From positions 410,043 to 474,042 of the forward strand of contig NZ_JASSVM010000004.1 in NCBI RefSeq assembly GCF_030541005.1: a stretch of DNA of 64,000 nucleotides, given 5' to 3'. Position numbers and translations under genes: made by a program. The notes beneath the pieces are model-generated. The model did no database searches, was not told the origin of the DNA, and was given only the letters and a program-made list of their open reading frames with translations. Numbering within the stretch: position 1 is the first letter of the stretch; each line of letters begins with the position of its first letter. Origin of the DNA: Marinobacter sp. SS5-14b (GTDB taxonomy: Bacteria > Pseudomonadota > Gammaproteobacteria > Pseudomonadales > Oleiphilaceae). Shown piece by piece: positions 28,301 to 37,922 of this stretch.

Positions 28301-28455
28301 CCATTGGCCTGACCATCAGCGCCGGCCTTGGCATCGGCACCCTGTTCACCATCTTCGTGCTGCCGGCGTTTTATATACTGCTGGCCCGTGATCACCACGG
28401 CTCAGCAGCAGATGAGTATGGCGATGAGGAAAACACTGTAAAAACGACGGCCTGA
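25375..28455 (+). CDS. RND efflux pump, second system
   Basis: This 1026-residue transporter has the same build as AcrB-type pumps, starting MKFTDIFVHRPVLATVVSLL, with the helix-4 aspartate pair in GLVVDDAIIMVENVHRHIE and the twelfth helix before GTLFTIFVLPAFYILLARDH. It is distinct in sequence from the pump at 19917-23027 and pairs with the membrane-anchored adaptor just upstream. Again no outer-membrane channel is encoded beside it. A strong terminator follows. Confidence 0.93.
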   Translation: MKFTDIFVHRPVLATVVSLLILLLGARAAMEMEIRQYPQLESTTVTVTTAYPGASSDLIKGFITTPLQQAIAEASGIDYLTSTSSQSVSTIQAKMVLNYDANDALAEIQAKVASQRNVLPGEAEDPVITSTTGDETALMYIAFYSTELEVPQITDYLTRVVQPKLQALSGVGKAQLLGRTFALRIWLDPERLAAVDMTPVEVAAKLRANNYQAAVGKTRDKYTEVSLTSDTDIADPEAFRNLVVKQSGGTLIRLQDIARVELGSQSYDQLALYKGQPATYVAIEMAPGANPLTVADLVKQELPDIESQLPSGLNVRLAYDASDFIDDSINEVIATLLEAMVIVLVVVFLCLGSIRASIVPSVAVPLSLVGGAFVMLMFGFSLNLLTLLSMVLAIGLVVDDAIIMVENVHRHIEQGESRFEAAINGAREMAMPIIAMTTTLVAVYAPIGFMGGLVGSLFTEFAFTLAGTVVISGIVALTLSPMLSSKVLKPHGNPGKFEQLVEKTFNGLANLYKGALTSLMQTKSVVIFFAVVVLGSIYFMVMMSQNELAPTEDQGILFYQGLGPETSTLDYLYDHGQEVQERMSTVDGYSEDFMILGVTSPNAVFGGFKLAPWSEREISQFDIQPKLDAELKNVTGLQTAVFPRPSLPGSGGGLPFQFVISTGGTYEQLDQVADEMLGKAMQSGNFMFLKKSINFDKPVTRISVDRDRVADLGLSMQDVGQSLASMLSGGYINRFNMEGRSYQVIPQVDDQFRPSKESLDDYYIRAGNGELVPLSSVVTFTEEVEPSNRTQFNQQNSLTLEGVVMPGVAAGTAMEFIEQTAAEVFPQGFSFDYTGESRQLANQGSALVVTFFLSLVVIYLVLAAQFESWRDPIIILVSVPMSVAGAMAFIVLGFATMNIYTQVGLITLIGVVSKNGILIVEFANQLQKDRGLNKIEAVIEAAAIRLRPIIMTSLALIFAMVPLLIAVGPGAESRFAIGLTISAGLGIGTLFTIFVLPAFYILLARDHHGSAADEYGDEENTVKTTA

Positions 28456-28478
28456 TGCGTTAATCAGTGCCAGAAACA

Positions 28479-28513
28479 AAAGCCCGCCATGACAAAACAT
28501 GGCGGGCTTTTTT
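28479..28513 (+). terminator. Rho-independent terminator after the second RND operon
   Basis: A perfect 13-bp stem (AAAGCCCGCCATG) with a six-base loop runs into six T. It separates the pump from the convergent AraC gene and may serve both. Confidence 0.9.
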
Positions 28514-28533
28514 GTTCTCGGATCACAAACCGG

Positions 28534-29487
28534 TCAGGCCAGCTCCGCCGCACCTTGCGCCTGTAAACGACGTCGCCACTGCACGGTTTCACTGGGCAAT
28601 TCACCGAAATGCTCCCGGTACAGCGCCGCAAACCGCCCCAGGTGGGTGAAACCTTCATCCGCCGCGTACCAGGAGATGTGTGGGACATCACACTGGCAAT
28701 CCACCAATCGCTTGCGCACACGGATTAGTCGGCAACGCTGGTAATAACGATAAGGCGTGAGGCCGGTTTCCCGCTTCATCAGGTAGTACAGGTTGCGCTC
28801 GCTTACCCCGGCGTGTTTGGCCAGTTCCGCCAGATCAAACTCCCACTGCGGCTCCGTCCGAATCTTTTCGATGACTTTTACCAGCCTCCGGCCCAGCTCT
28901 GGCACATCACCGCAGGCATCTGCCTCGGGGCTGGCCAAGAGATCGTCAATCCGGAGAAACAGATCGGTCGCCGACTCACAGGCATGCCGATGATCCTGCA
29001 GATAGCCTGACATCAGCAGAAAGCGTTGAATCTCGCTGGCAACCACCAGCGCCGATGCATGGGACGGGCACCGCTGCGGCAGGTTCTTCATCGGTAAAAC
29101 AAGAATCAGCCGACTCGCATCACCGGCAGACAGCGTAAACTCCCGGTTTGCGGGGATGACCGCCAACGGATACACAGAAGAGCCCGCTGCGCCATGCAGC
29201 GTCAGGTTACACTGGCCCATCACCGACAACACAACCAGAGGTTGCTTCAACCGACAGCAGGTGAGCTCCATGCCCTGGCTGAGTTCCATAACACAGACTT
29301 TACCGGCTTCGACTTCCAGCACAGACATCGAGCCAACAACGCCTTGCGGATTGGTCAGATAACACCCATATGCCGCAGGCGAAAACAGATCCTCGATTGC
29401 CGACAACCATTCATCGCCAGCGGCTCGGCTCAACCGAAGATAGGCCTCCAGGTTGGACTGGGCATTGAAATAGCGCATAGGGCTCAA
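28534..29487 (-). CDS. AraC-family transcriptional regulator
   Basis: This 317-residue regulator has a C-terminal AraC DNA-binding region at about 215-305 with two helix-turn-helices (FDLAELAKHAGVSERNLYYLMKRETGLTPYRY and VPHISWYAADEGFTHLGRFAALYREHFGELPSE). The N-terminal part resembles the ligand-binding section of AraC-binding-like-domain proteins. A second ATG three codons in (MRYF) is also possible. It is convergent with the second RND pump. The target genes and inducer are unknown. Confidence 0.86.
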   Translation of the reverse strand: MSPMRYFNAQSNLEAYLRLSRAAGDEWLSAIEDLFSPAAYGCYLTNPQGVVGSMSVLEVEAGKVCVMELSQGMELTCCRLKQPLVVLSVMGQCNLTLHGAAGSSVYPLAVIPANREFTLSAGDASRLILVLPMKNLPQRCPSHASALVVASEIQRFLLMSGYLQDHRHACESATDLFLRIDDLLASPEADACGDVPELGRRLVKVIEKIRTEPQWEFDLAELAKHAGVSERNLYYLMKRETGLTPYRYYQRCRLIRVRKRLVDCQCDVPHISWYAADEGFTHLGRFAALYREHFGELPSETVQWRRRLQAQGAAELA

Positions 29488-29628
29488 ACAGGCAGTGAGT
29501 GGACCTGCCGTTGTATGTTACACATGGAAAAATCCCTAGCCTTATATTGCAAAACCCCGTCAAACCGCCCTTAAATCGTCACTAAATTGATGACCGTCAA
29601 TTTCCGTCAAAATGGTCGACGGATCAGG

Positions 29629-31344
29629 TCAGGCCAGTTTCAGGCCTTCCAGTGGCGACGGCCTGGCCATCAAATAGCCTTGCCCTCGGTGGCATTGCAA
29701 CTCCTGCAGTTTGGCCTTTTGAGTTTCGGTTTCAATACCCTCAGCGACCACTTCAAGATCAAGCGCCTCGGCTATAGCCAGAATGGCCGATACAATGCGC
29801 GCATCACGTCCGTCGGCGCCCAACCTCTGAACGAACTTCCGGTCAATCTTAAGCACATCAACTGGCAGACTGTGGAGGTAGGCGAGAGAAGAATACCCTG
29901 TACCAAAGTCATCAATAGCCACCCGGATACCTTTCTCTCCAAACTCCCGGAGCCGGTCAAGACAACGGCGTGACAGGTTCATCAAGTGGGTTTCGGTGAT
30001 CTCAATCTCCGGCACCCAGCCGGCCTGCCGGATGCGGTTGAAAAAAGGTTCCAGCAACTGCTCCAGCCGGCCATCTGCGATCTGTCTGGCCGAAATATTG
30101 ATGGCCAGTCGCTTCGAATTACCGCTACCGCCACAGTACTGATCAAGGTCCCGGGTAATACAGCGCACAAGGACTTCAGTAAGTTCATGAATGTGCCCCC
30201 GCTGCTCTGCCAACGGCACAAACTCCGCGGGGGATACGGCTCCCAGTTCTGGATGCTGCCATCGCATTAACGCCTCCATACCCACCATAGCACCGGAAAC
30301 AAGGTCATATTGGGGTTGGTACACCACCGAAAACTCGTCCTGCGCAACCTTCAACGAGGCCATCAGGGCTTCGGAAAGACGTTGCTGGTAATGACCTTGC
30401 TCGCTTTCCACGGCACTGTAGACCCGGTAGCAAGCTCTGCCTGCTATTTTTGCCGTATACATCGCCCGGTCTGCATTCTGCAAAAGCTCCGCTGCAGACT
30501 CACCGTGCCGGGGAAAGATTGCGGCGCCGACCGAGGCCGACAAAAAGTACTCACGATGATCCACCAGAATTGGCGCACGGAATGCGTTGGTCATTCGCTC
30601 GCACACGGCCTGCAGCTCGTCTTCCGTTTCCAGCTCCACCATCGCGGCAAATTCATCACCGGACAGGCGGGCAATAACATCGCCCTTACGCACGATGCCC
30701 TGGATGCAGGCCGCTGCTTGTTGCAGTACCCGGTCGCCACAGTCATGGCCATGGAGGTCGTTGACAGATTTGAAGAAATCCAGGTCGATATAAAGTACCG
30801 CAAACCGGTTGGTAGCGGGGTCCCGCTGGCTCACCCTTGCTTTGAGAAACTCCTGAAACAACGAGCGGTTTGGCAGCTCCGTCAGCGGATCGTAGTACGC
30901 CAGCGACGCCAGGCGCTCATTGCCAGCGGTGAGCTCACCCACATCCATGAACACGCCGGCAAAAAGGCGGTTACCGTTGTATTCCACCGGATAGATTGTC
31001 AGCCACTGCGGATAGTTCTCACCATTTTTCCTGCGGTTCCAGATCAATCCTTCCCAACGGCCATGGTCAGTCAGGCTTTGCCACATGGCCCGATAGAACT
31101 CCGTTGAATGCAAACCGGAACTCAACACCGACGGTGCCCGCCCGAGGACTTCGTTGGGCCGATACCCGGTCACCGAATGAAACATACGGTTAACGTAAGT
31201 AATTCGTGCATCAGGAGTAGAAAGCATGATGGCCCTGGGATGGTGATCCACCAAGGCCTTGAAGTCCTGTTCCTGTAACGCCTGTACCATTCGATACACC
31301 TCTTCCTTACCTGCCCGGCTGACGGCAGCCTCTGGTTTCAGCAT
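29629..31344 (-). CDS. PAS-GGDEF-EAL cyclic-di-GMP protein
   Basis: This 571-residue signalling protein has a PAS domain (about 25-140, NGENYPQWLTIYPV), a GGDEF domain (about 145-305) and an EAL domain (about 325-565). The GGDEF active site reads ARLSGDEF, with Ser in place of the first Gly, so cyclase activity may be reduced. The EAL site looks intact, with GMEALMRW, EITETHLMN and DDFGTGYSSLAYLHSLPVDVLKID. A net phosphodiesterase role is likely but not certain. No membrane segment is seen. It is divergent from the chemoreceptor gene. Confidence 0.9.
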   Translation of the reverse strand: MLKPEAAVSRAGKEEVYRMVQALQEQDFKALVDHHPRAIMLSTPDARITYVNRMFHSVTGYRPNEVLGRAPSVLSSGLHSTEFYRAMWQSLTDHGRWEGLIWNRRKNGENYPQWLTIYPVEYNGNRLFAGVFMDVGELTAGNERLASLAYYDPLTELPNRSLFQEFLKARVSQRDPATNRFAVLYIDLDFFKSVNDLHGHDCGDRVLQQAAACIQGIVRKGDVIARLSGDEFAAMVELETEDELQAVCERMTNAFRAPILVDHREYFLSASVGAAIFPRHGESAAELLQNADRAMYTAKIAGRACYRVYSAVESEQGHYQQRLSEALMASLKVAQDEFSVVYQPQYDLVSGAMVGMEALMRWQHPELGAVSPAEFVPLAEQRGHIHELTEVLVRCITRDLDQYCGGSGNSKRLAINISARQIADGRLEQLLEPFFNRIRQAGWVPEIEITETHLMNLSRRCLDRLREFGEKGIRVAIDDFGTGYSSLAYLHSLPVDVLKIDRKFVQRLGADGRDARIVSAILAIAEALDLEVVAEGIETETQKAKLQELQCHRGQGYLMARPSPLEGLKLA

Positions 31345-31518
31345 ATGCAGAAACTGTCGTTAACCTATCCACTTCTTGCAAAAAACAATCACCTTTGACC
31401 AAAGACTGAGAAAAACGTGAGAAGGATTTCAAGATTTGCAATAAGCGGATACCGCATCCGCCAATCGCAGTTGATAGTGAGTGCACTCAGCGAAACAAAC
31501 GTACTCCAGGAGTGATCA

Positions 31519-33147
31519 ATGCGCAGAAATGAGCCAGTTACACAAACTGAGCGCGACTTTCCCGCCCGCTACCATCTGATCACCACAACCGATCTGAAAG
31601 GAAAGATTACTGCGGCGAACGAGGAGTTCGCCGAGATCGCCGGTTTCAGCATCGACGAATTGGTTGGCCAGCCCCACAACCTGATACGGCACCCCGACAT
31701 GCCACCGGAAGCTTTTGCCAATATGTGGCGCACTCTCCGCAGCGGAGAGTCCTGGAGAGGCATGGTCAAAAACCGCTGCAAGAACGGTGACCATTACTGG
31801 GTAGACGCCTACGTGACCCCCATTCTCAAGGATGGCGAAATGGTAGAGTTCCAGTCGGTACGTTGCCGCCCAAGCCGGGCTCAGGTGCACCGTGCCGAGA
31901 AAGCCTACACAGCCTGGAACCGTGGCCGAATCCCCCGCCGCTTCCAGGCCAACAGCCCCTCCCTGGTTTCAAAACTCACTTGTCTGTATGCCGTGCTGGC
32001 CAGCAGCTTGCTGTTACTTGGCCGTTCTGAGCTGGGCCTTACGCACATGCTGGAGCTTCAGGCATTGGTACTCGCTGTTTTTGGCGTTCTGCTGTGGCTA
32101 ACAATGCCCATGACCCGCACCGCTCGCGACCTGAGCTGCGATGCCCACCCGGTGATGCCCTGGATCTACACCGGCCGGCGCGACGAAGGTGCCTGGATTG
32201 AGTATGACCGTCAGAAACGGGATGCCACCCTGCGGGCCGTTTCAGCTCGAATGCACGCCAACATTGGCAAGCTCCACGGCAGGAAGCAGAAAACCATGGA
32301 GTGGGTTTCCAGCTCAGTGGCCAGTATTCGCAGCCAGCAATCGGACATCGAACACATCACCCGCGCTTTTGAAGAACTGGCACAAAGCGTCAGGCGCGTG
32401 AGTGAGATGACCAGCCGAACCGATCAGGCCAGCGCCGATGCCCGCCATTCCGCCAGCCAATGCCAGGCCAGCATGGACGGTGTCGACCAATCGCTCCGAC
32501 AACTGCAAAGCCAGCTGGCCGGAGCCAACGATGAAATGGACAAGTTGACCGAGCGCAGCAATGCCATCAGCGTTGTCCTCGATGTGATCTCAGAGATTGC
32601 CGAGCAGACCAATTTACTGGCCTTGAACGCCGCAATCGAAGCGGCTCGCGCCGGGGAGTCTGGCCGAGGCTTCGCCGTGGTTGCCGATGAAATCCGCGGC
32701 CTGGCACAGCGCACCCACGAATCCACCCGGCGCATAGACACCATGATAGAAGATCTGCAAACCGAAACCCGCACCGTGGTCAGCGTCATCAAAGCCGGCG
32801 CCGGCGCCTGCGAACAGAGCGCAAGCCTGGCCAATCAAGCCTCCGAGGCACTCCGGGTCACCCTGCATGACATCAATATCATCGATGAATGCGCTCGCGA
32901 GGTGGCCAGCGCTTCGGAACAGCAATCTGCACTGGCGCTGCAGGTTGAGCGGCAAGCGGAACACCTTCTGCATCTGGGCAATCAGTCCGTCGAAAGCAGT
33001 GAAAGTGCCCACCATGAATCCGAGCAGCTAGGACACAACGTAGACCAGGCCCAGCTCCTGACCAGCCATTTCCTTAAAATGCTCTGTGATCGACTGCTGC
33101 CAACGACCAGCAGCAAACGGCAACAATTCCCCGAGCCGGCACAATGA
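31519..33147 (+). CDS. PAS-containing chemoreceptor, Aer-like
   Basis: This 542-residue receptor resembles the energy-taxis sensor Aer. An N-terminal PAS domain (about 12-115, with [17 protein letters not shown] and [14 protein letters not shown]) is followed by two membrane helices (about 150-200) and a methyl-accepting signalling domain. The conserved hairpin tip reads [33 protein letters not shown]. There is no periplasmic ligand domain, so it should sense internal redox state through a PAS cofactor. A possible partner is the motAB stator at the left end, but no che genes are present. Confidence 0.9.
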   Translation: MRRNEPVTQTERDFPARYHLITTTDLKGKITAANEEFAEIAGFSIDELVGQPHNLIRHPDMPPEAFANMWRTLRSGESWRGMVKNRCKNGDHYWVDAYVTPILKDGEMVEFQSVRCRPSRAQVHRAEKAYTAWNRGRIPRRFQANSPSLVSKLTCLYAVLASSLLLLGRSELGLTHMLELQALVLAVFGVLLWLTMPMTRTARDLSCDAHPVMPWIYTGRRDEGAWIEYDRQKRDATLRAVSARMHANIGKLHGRKQKTMEWVSSSVASIRSQQSDIEHITRAFEELAQSVRRVSEMTSRTDQASADARHSASQCQASMDGVDQSLRQLQSQLAGANDEMDKLTERSNAISVVLDVISEIAEQTNLLALNAAIEAARAGESGRGFAVVADEIRGLAQRTHESTRRIDTMIEDLQTETRTVVSVIKAGAGACEQSASLANQASEALRVTLHDINIIDECAREVASASEQQSALALQVERQAEHLLHLGNQSVESSESAHHESEQLGHNVDQAQLLTSHFLKMLCDRLLPTTSSKRQQFPEPAQ

Positions 33148-33215
33148 GGTAGGCTGGCGGTCTGCCGGTTCGATGAACCGTCCACACCCATGCAATCAAC
33201 AGGGCCGCCAGCACC

Positions 33216-33527
33216 TTGACTCTCGGAACCCTTTTCTGGATTTTCACTGCGGGCTTTGCTGCGTGGTACTGGTGGCAGGCCAAAGCCATCAAAGACGACG
33301 TGTTACAGGCAGCCCACCGTTACTGTAAAACCATGGACGTGCTGCTGCTGGACGACGCCGTATTCCTCCGGGGTATCTGGTTCAAGCGGGACCAGAATGG
33401 CAACCTTCGGGTATGGCGCCGTTTCCTGTTTGATTTCACCACCACCGGTGAAGAACGCTACACCGGACGGGTGATCATGCTCGGGCGCAAGATCCTGCAG
33501 ATGGAGCTGGACCCCCACAAATTCTGA
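33216..33527 (+). CDS. DUF3301 protein
   Basis: This 103-residue protein has one N-terminal membrane helix (LGTLFWIFTAGFAAWYWWQA) and a conserved tail with RRFLFDFTTTGEERYTGRVIMLGRKI that matches DUF3301. The start is a TTG; the family typically begins MTLG, which supports it, and no in-frame ATG lies nearby. The function is unknown. Confidence 0.8.
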   Translation: MTLGTLFWIFTAGFAAWYWWQAKAIKDDVLQAAHRYCKTMDVLLLDDAVFLRGIWFKRDQNGNLRVWRRFLFDFTTTGEERYTGRVIMLGRKILQMELDPHKF

Positions 33528-33637
33528 GTACCCCTGTACACATTCCGACCTCACCCATATGGGCGATTCCTGACAAGCAGCGCACTCCGCAATACTTCCT
33601 GTTGCAGTACAACCAACAAAAACAACAGGAGTACTTT

Positions 33638-34564
33638 ATGCGTTATGCCATCCCTGTCCGGCTGATGGCCGGAGCCCTTATGCTGGTGTTCTCAATGCTG
33701 AGCCACGCCAGTTATACCCAGACCCGACATCCGATCGTACTGGTGCACGGCGTCACCGGGTTCAATACCCTCGGTGGCCTGGTGAATTACTTCCATACCA
33801 TCCCCTGGAACCTTGAGCGCAGTGGCGCCCGGGTGTACACCGCCTCTGTTTCGTTCGTCAACAGCAGCGAACAACGGGGCCAGCAACTGGCCAACTACAT
33901 CAACAGCCTCGGGCACAGCAAAGTCAACCTGATGGCCCACAGCCAGGGCGCACCCACCTCCAGGGTGGCCGCCGCACTGATCCCGCACCGCATCGCCTCC
34001 GTCACTTCGATTAACGGGGTCAACAAGGGCTCGAAAGTCGCCGATGTCATCCGTGGCATCGTACCGCCCGGCAGCTACGTTGAGGGCGGCGCAGGCGCGA
34101 TCGCAAATGCCCTGGGCGGCTTGATCAATGCACTTTCCGGGGCCAACAACCCCCAGGATGGCATTGCCGCGCTCGAAACCCTGACCACCCCCGGTACCAC
34201 CAGCCTGAACAATGCACTCGGCTGGCAAGGCGTTAACCGCAATGCCTGCGCCGGCACCAACGAAGACGTCTGGATCAACGGCAACAAGATCAAATTCTTC
34301 TCCTGGACCGGCCGCGGCATCTGGACCAACGTTTTCGACATTACCGACCCCTTCCTGGGCGTAACCTCGCTGGCCTTTGGCAGTGAGCCGAGCGATGGCC
34401 TGGTGGGCGTATGCTCTACCATGATGGGCAATGTGATCGGCACCCACTACGACATGAACCACGTAGACGCCATCAATCATCTGCTCGGCGCCCGTTCCCT
34501 GTGGACCAATCCGGTCAGCCTATACCGCTCCCACGCCAACCGCCTGAAAAACCGCGGGCTGTGA
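33638..34564 (+). CDS. Secreted triacylglycerol lipase
   Basis: This 308-residue enzyme hydrolyses long-chain triglycerides outside the cell. A signal peptide ends near SHASYTQ at residue 24. The oxyanion loop HGVTG is at 37-41, the nucleophile Ser102 lies in AHSQG, and Asp253 (PSDGL) and His275 (NHVDA) complete the triad. Cys204 and Cys259 can form the disulfide known from family I.1/I.2 lipases. The nucleophile elbow starts with Ala instead of the usual Gly of Pseudomonas lipases. The foldase gene follows after seven bases, so the pair is an operon. Confidence 0.92.
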   Translation: MRYAIPVRLMAGALMLVFSMLSHASYTQTRHPIVLVHGVTGFNTLGGLVNYFHTIPWNLERSGARVYTASVSFVNSSEQRGQQLANYINSLGHSKVNLMAHSQGAPTSRVAAALIPHRIASVTSINGVNKGSKVADVIRGIVPPGSYVEGGAGAIANALGGLINALSGANNPQDGIAALETLTTPGTTSLNNALGWQGVNRNACAGTNEDVWINGNKIKFFSWTGRGIWTNVFDITDPFLGVTSLAFGSEPSDGLVGVCSTMMGNVIGTHYDMNHVDAINHLLGARSLWTNPVSLYRSHANRLKNRGL

Positions 34565-34571
34565 GGTCATT

Positions 34572-35654
34572 ATGAAGCCAAAAACCAACGCTCGGCGCTG
34601 GTGGCTGCTTCCCGGAGCCCTGCTGGCCGTCGTGGCCGGCAGCGGCCTCTGGTACGGATCTACTTCGCCCGGCGGCGTCACCGAGCTCACAGATAACACC
34701 GTTCCAGAAGCTCCAGACTACTCGGTGACCGCCACCGCCAGAGCACTATCCGAGGCGGACCCCCGTCCTCCGGCATCCCACCAGACCCCTAAAAAACAAA
34801 CGGGCGCGGCCATTGCGCCGTCCCTGGCAGGCACCGACATCGACGGCTCACTGAAAGCCAGCGCAGACGGCCAACTGATGGTGAGCCTGGAAGTGCGGGA
34901 CTTCTTCGATTACTTTCTGAGCGCCGTCGGCGAAGTGTCACCGGAAACCGCCATAGGACAGATTCAACACATGGCTCAGCAACATCTTCCTGAGCCCGCC
35001 GCCAGCCAGGCCATGGTATTGCTGGACCAGTATCTCGCCTACAAACAAGCATCACTGCAAGTACTGCAGACTGAGCTGGACCCCAGCCTGCAGCACAACG
35101 AAGCCTACCAGCTTCAGGTCTTGGGCGACGCCCTCGCGCAACTCAAGCAACTCCGGCAGGAAACCTTCAGCCGCGAAGCCCACCTGGCTTTTTTCGGCCA
35201 GGAGGAAGCCTACAGCGAATACACCCTGGCGACCCTGGCGATACAACAACGTACCGACCTGACGGACCAGGGCAAACAGGCATTAGTGGAATGGCATAGA
35301 AACCAGTTACCGGAGGCGTTGAAAGCCACCGAGCAACGGTTGCAGGCCGACACACATCAGCACCAGATGCGAGTGGCTGCGATGGCGTCGGCCAGCTCGC
35401 CGGAAATGGCCGGACAACGGCTGTCAGACCTGGGCCTGGATCAGGAAAGCGCCGACGGTGTCGTAAACTACCTGCAACAACGCCAGGCCTTTGATCAGCG
35501 CTTTGAGGTATTCCGGGAGGCCATGGCCAAGGAGCCCAGGTCGGGCCTTACCGGCACAGAGCAACAGGAGCACCGGGAGCGCCTTCTGAATCAGCATTTC
35601 CGCGATCAACAGGAGCAAACCTGGGCAAAGCTGAAGCTGCTGGACCAAAGCTGA
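34572..35654 (+). CDS. lifO: Lipase-specific foldase (lipase chaperone)
   Basis: This 360-residue steric chaperone folds the upstream lipase in the periplasm before type II secretion. An N-terminal membrane anchor (about 10-28) is followed by a Pro/Ala-rich linker and the helical chaperone body. The family motif RXXFDY(F/C)L(S/T)A is present as RDFFDYFLSA (Arg109, Asp113, Tyr114), and the rest is dominated by Gln- and Glu-rich helices. Type II secretion genes are not in this window. Confidence 0.92.
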   Translation: MKPKTNARRWWLLPGALLAVVAGSGLWYGSTSPGGVTELTDNTVPEAPDYSVTATARALSEADPRPPASHQTPKKQTGAAIAPSLAGTDIDGSLKASADGQLMVSLEVRDFFDYFLSAVGEVSPETAIGQIQHMAQQHLPEPAASQAMVLLDQYLAYKQASLQVLQTELDPSLQHNEAYQLQVLGDALAQLKQLRQETFSREAHLAFFGQEEAYSEYTLATLAIQQRTDLTDQGKQALVEWHRNQLPEALKATEQRLQADTHQHQMRVAAMASASSPEMAGQRLSDLGLDQESADGVVNYLQQRQAFDQRFEVFREAMAKEPRSGLTGTEQQEHRERLLNQHFRDQQEQTWAKLKLLDQS

Positions 35655-35656
35655 CG

Positions 35657-35700
35657 GTAATGTGCTGCGGCTCCCGAAACCGGAAGCCGCAGCACATTAC
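35657..35700 (+). terminator. Long inverted repeat after the lipase operon
   Basis: A perfect 16-bp stem (GTAATGTGCTGCGGCT and its complement) with a 12-base loop lies three bases after the foldase stop codon. It has no T-tract, so it may stabilise the mRNA end or act as a weak terminator before the kinase gene. Confidence 0.5.
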
Positions 35701-35731
35701 AATCGGATGACCGTGCCTGTTGGAAGTGACC

Positions 35732-37087
35732 ATGAACGCAGAACAGATCCGACGCCAGCAAACCGATGGCTTTTTGACCCTGCGCTTCGAACCGACGCTC
35801 GAAACCCGATACCGACAAGCCCGCTCCGCCTTGATACGCCAACGCGCCCGAGTAGTCTCTATTGCCGGCCTGTTGCTGTTTTTGGTTTATGCCTTAATGG
35901 ACGTGATGACCCTGCCCCGGGAGCTGGCTCAGGTCACTGCGTTTATCCGCCTTGCGTTTATCTGTCCCATCATTGCCCTGGTGCTCTGGCTGTCACACTG
36001 CACCACCCTGGCCGACGAAATTTTCGAGAAGGTTTACACCCTCGCCTACCTGGCCGGCGGGATGAGCGTCATAGCCATTATCGTAGCCGCTCGAATGCAG
36101 GCCTACCCGTTGCCTTATGAAGGCATGATATTGATGCTGATGTTTGGTTACTTCGCCATGGGCCTGCCCTTTATCGCCGCCTCGGTGACGTCTTTTATCC
36201 TGGTCTGTGTTTACCTGCTGGCCGAGCTCTGGGCCGGCAGCTCGATACCCGACACCCTGATCAACGTGTTCTTTCTGATGACCGCCAACGTCATCGGAAT
36301 GGTCGGTGCCTGGATGACCGAACACCGGCACCGGGCCCATTTTCTTGACCGCCAGTTGCTGGATCTGATGCACCGGGCCGCACAGGATGAAAGCCGCCGT
36401 AAAACCGAGCTGATTACCGCCGCCAGTCACGACCTGCGACAGCCCCTGAACGTTATCGATATCACCCTGGAGAACCTCCGGCCTGCGGGTCAGGGGGACC
36501 AGCACAACAACATGGTGCGCCAGCTCAAGGACATGGTCAGCCAACTTCGCCGCCTGCTCGGCACCGTGTTCGACAGTGCCCGATTGAACGAAGGCATGAT
36601 CCGGCCCGAGCTGGAGCCGGTTCAAGTGTCTGACGCTTTTCGCAGTGTGCAGGCACTTACTGAAGATACCTTCCACGACCGAGGATTACGCCTGTTCCTC
36701 GAGCCGTCCACCGTCCCCGCCAGCATCCAGGCCGATCCGGCTCTACTCCAACGGGTGCTCCAGAATCTGATCATTAACGCGGCGGACCACAGTGGCGGCG
36801 ATACCGTTCGACTGGGCTGGGAGAAGCGCAGCGGGACCGTGCGCATGATGGTTTCGGACAATGGCAGGGGCTTGCCTGAAGGGCTTGAAGGGCGACTGTT
36901 TCAACCCTACGTGCGAGGCTCAGGTCAGAACGACTATCCCGGCCTTGGCCTGGGACTGACCATCGTGCAGGAGTTTACCCATCTGATGCGTGGCCGCTGC
37001 GGTGCCAATTCAACACCTCAGGGGTCGGTCTTCTGGATCGAGTTGCCGTTGTCGGTTACAGCCAACCCAGCGCCCGCGCCTTGTTAA
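35732..37087 (+). CDS. Membrane sensor histidine kinase
   Basis: This 451-residue kinase has six predicted helices in its first 200 residues, a phospho-acceptor His233 in ASHDLRQPLN, and an ATPase domain with NLIINAADHS, DNGRGLPEG and GLGLGLTIV. The ATG was chosen because GGAAG precedes it; a TTG four codons earlier is weaker. The response regulator encoded on the opposite strand overlaps the kinase 3' end by 32 bp, so the two probably form a two-component system. The signal is unknown. Confidence 0.88.
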   Translation: MNAEQIRRQQTDGFLTLRFEPTLETRYRQARSALIRQRARVVSIAGLLLFLVYALMDVMTLPRELAQVTAFIRLAFICPIIALVLWLSHCTTLADEIFEKVYTLAYLAGGMSVIAIIVAARMQAYPLPYEGMILMLMFGYFAMGLPFIAASVTSFILVCVYLLAELWAGSSIPDTLINVFFLMTANVIGMVGAWMTEHRHRAHFLDRQLLDLMHRAAQDESRRKTELITAASHDLRQPLNVIDITLENLRPAGQGDQHNNMVRQLKDMVSQLRRLLGTVFDSARLNEGMIRPELEPVQVSDAFRSVQALTEDTFHDRGLRLFLEPSTVPASIQADPALLQRVLQNLIINAADHSGGDTVRLGWEKRSGTVRMMVSDNGRGLPEGLEGRLFQPYVRGSGQNDYPGLGLGLTIVQEFTHLMRGRCGANSTPQGSVFWIELPLSVTANPAPAPC

Positions 37088-37715
37088 CGCACTCGGTACG
37101 ATTGTGCACCGCCAGCTGGGTAAAAATCGCTTTCAAATGGGTTTTGACGGTGTGTTCCGTCAGATCGAGGCTCTGGCATATGCGCTTGTTGGGAAAGCCC
37201 TGAGCCAACAGGGACAGCACGTCCAGCTGCCTGGGGGTTAACGGCATATCGCGACTCAGCGGCGCCATGCCACCAGGAAAGTACCCCTGGCCCTTGCTGA
37301 CGGCCTGCATCATCCTCACCAGTGCCAGCCGGCCCGACGATTTGGCGAGAAAGCCCCTGGCGCCAGCCGCCCGCGCCGCCCGCACGGTACACTCATCATC
37401 ACTGCTGGAAATAATGACCACCGGTGGCTGCGGCCCTTGCCCAGACAGCCTCGGCAAGAGTGACAAACCCGTCTCGCCACCCAGGGACAGGTCGAGCAGA
37501 ACAAGCTCAATCCCCTGTCGGTGCAACAGGCAGTCGGAGGCCTCTTCAACCGAAGACACCATTTCAACCGTCTCCGCCAGCCCTTCCTGCTGAATGAGCC
37601 CTGCCAATCCCTGTGCGAAAAGGGCGTGATCATCTACCAGCAGCACCCGCCTGAATGGCAAAGCCATACAGGGATCGGGCGCAGGCAAGCCGCGCTCAGG
37701 CAGTGTCGCAATCAT
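37056..37715 (-). CDS. LuxR/NarL-type response regulator
   Basis: This 219-residue regulator has an N-terminal receiver domain with LLVDDHALF, phospho-acceptor Asp75 in LVLLDLSLG and the conserved Lys in GFLAKSS. The C-terminal LuxR helix-turn-helix (MPLTPRQLDVLSLLAQGFPNKRICQSLDLTEHTVKTHLKAIFTQL) binds DNA. Translation may instead start at Met17 (MALPFRRVLLVDD). It converges on the kinase gene and is the likely partner. The binding-protein/OmpA gene 200 bases away, divergent from it, is a plausible target. Confidence 0.9.
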   Translation of the reverse strand: MIATLPERGLPAPDPCMALPFRRVLLVDDHALFAQGLAGLIQQEGLAETVEMVSSVEEASDCLLHRQGIELVLLDLSLGGETGLSLLPRLSGQGPQPPVVIISSSDDECTVRAARAAGARGFLAKSSGRLALVRMMQAVSKGQGYFPGGMAPLSRDMPLTPRQLDVLSLLAQGFPNKRICQSLDLTEHTVKTHLKAIFTQLAVHNRTECVNKARALGWL

Positions 37716-37922
37716 GATTAGGCTCCCGCTCTGTTTATTTTTGTTACTGCGGAGCGACCACTATAGGCTAACCAGGCCAACCACTCAGCGGCCTGCTTAA
37801 CATTTCACCACATAGGTCCGGATTTTTCCCGCTGGCATTCTCGGGACTGAAACATAGTTGTCACATTTCTGAAGCATCCTGCCCCCATCTCAACCCTATG
37901 TTCTGAACAGGTTTTCTATAAC

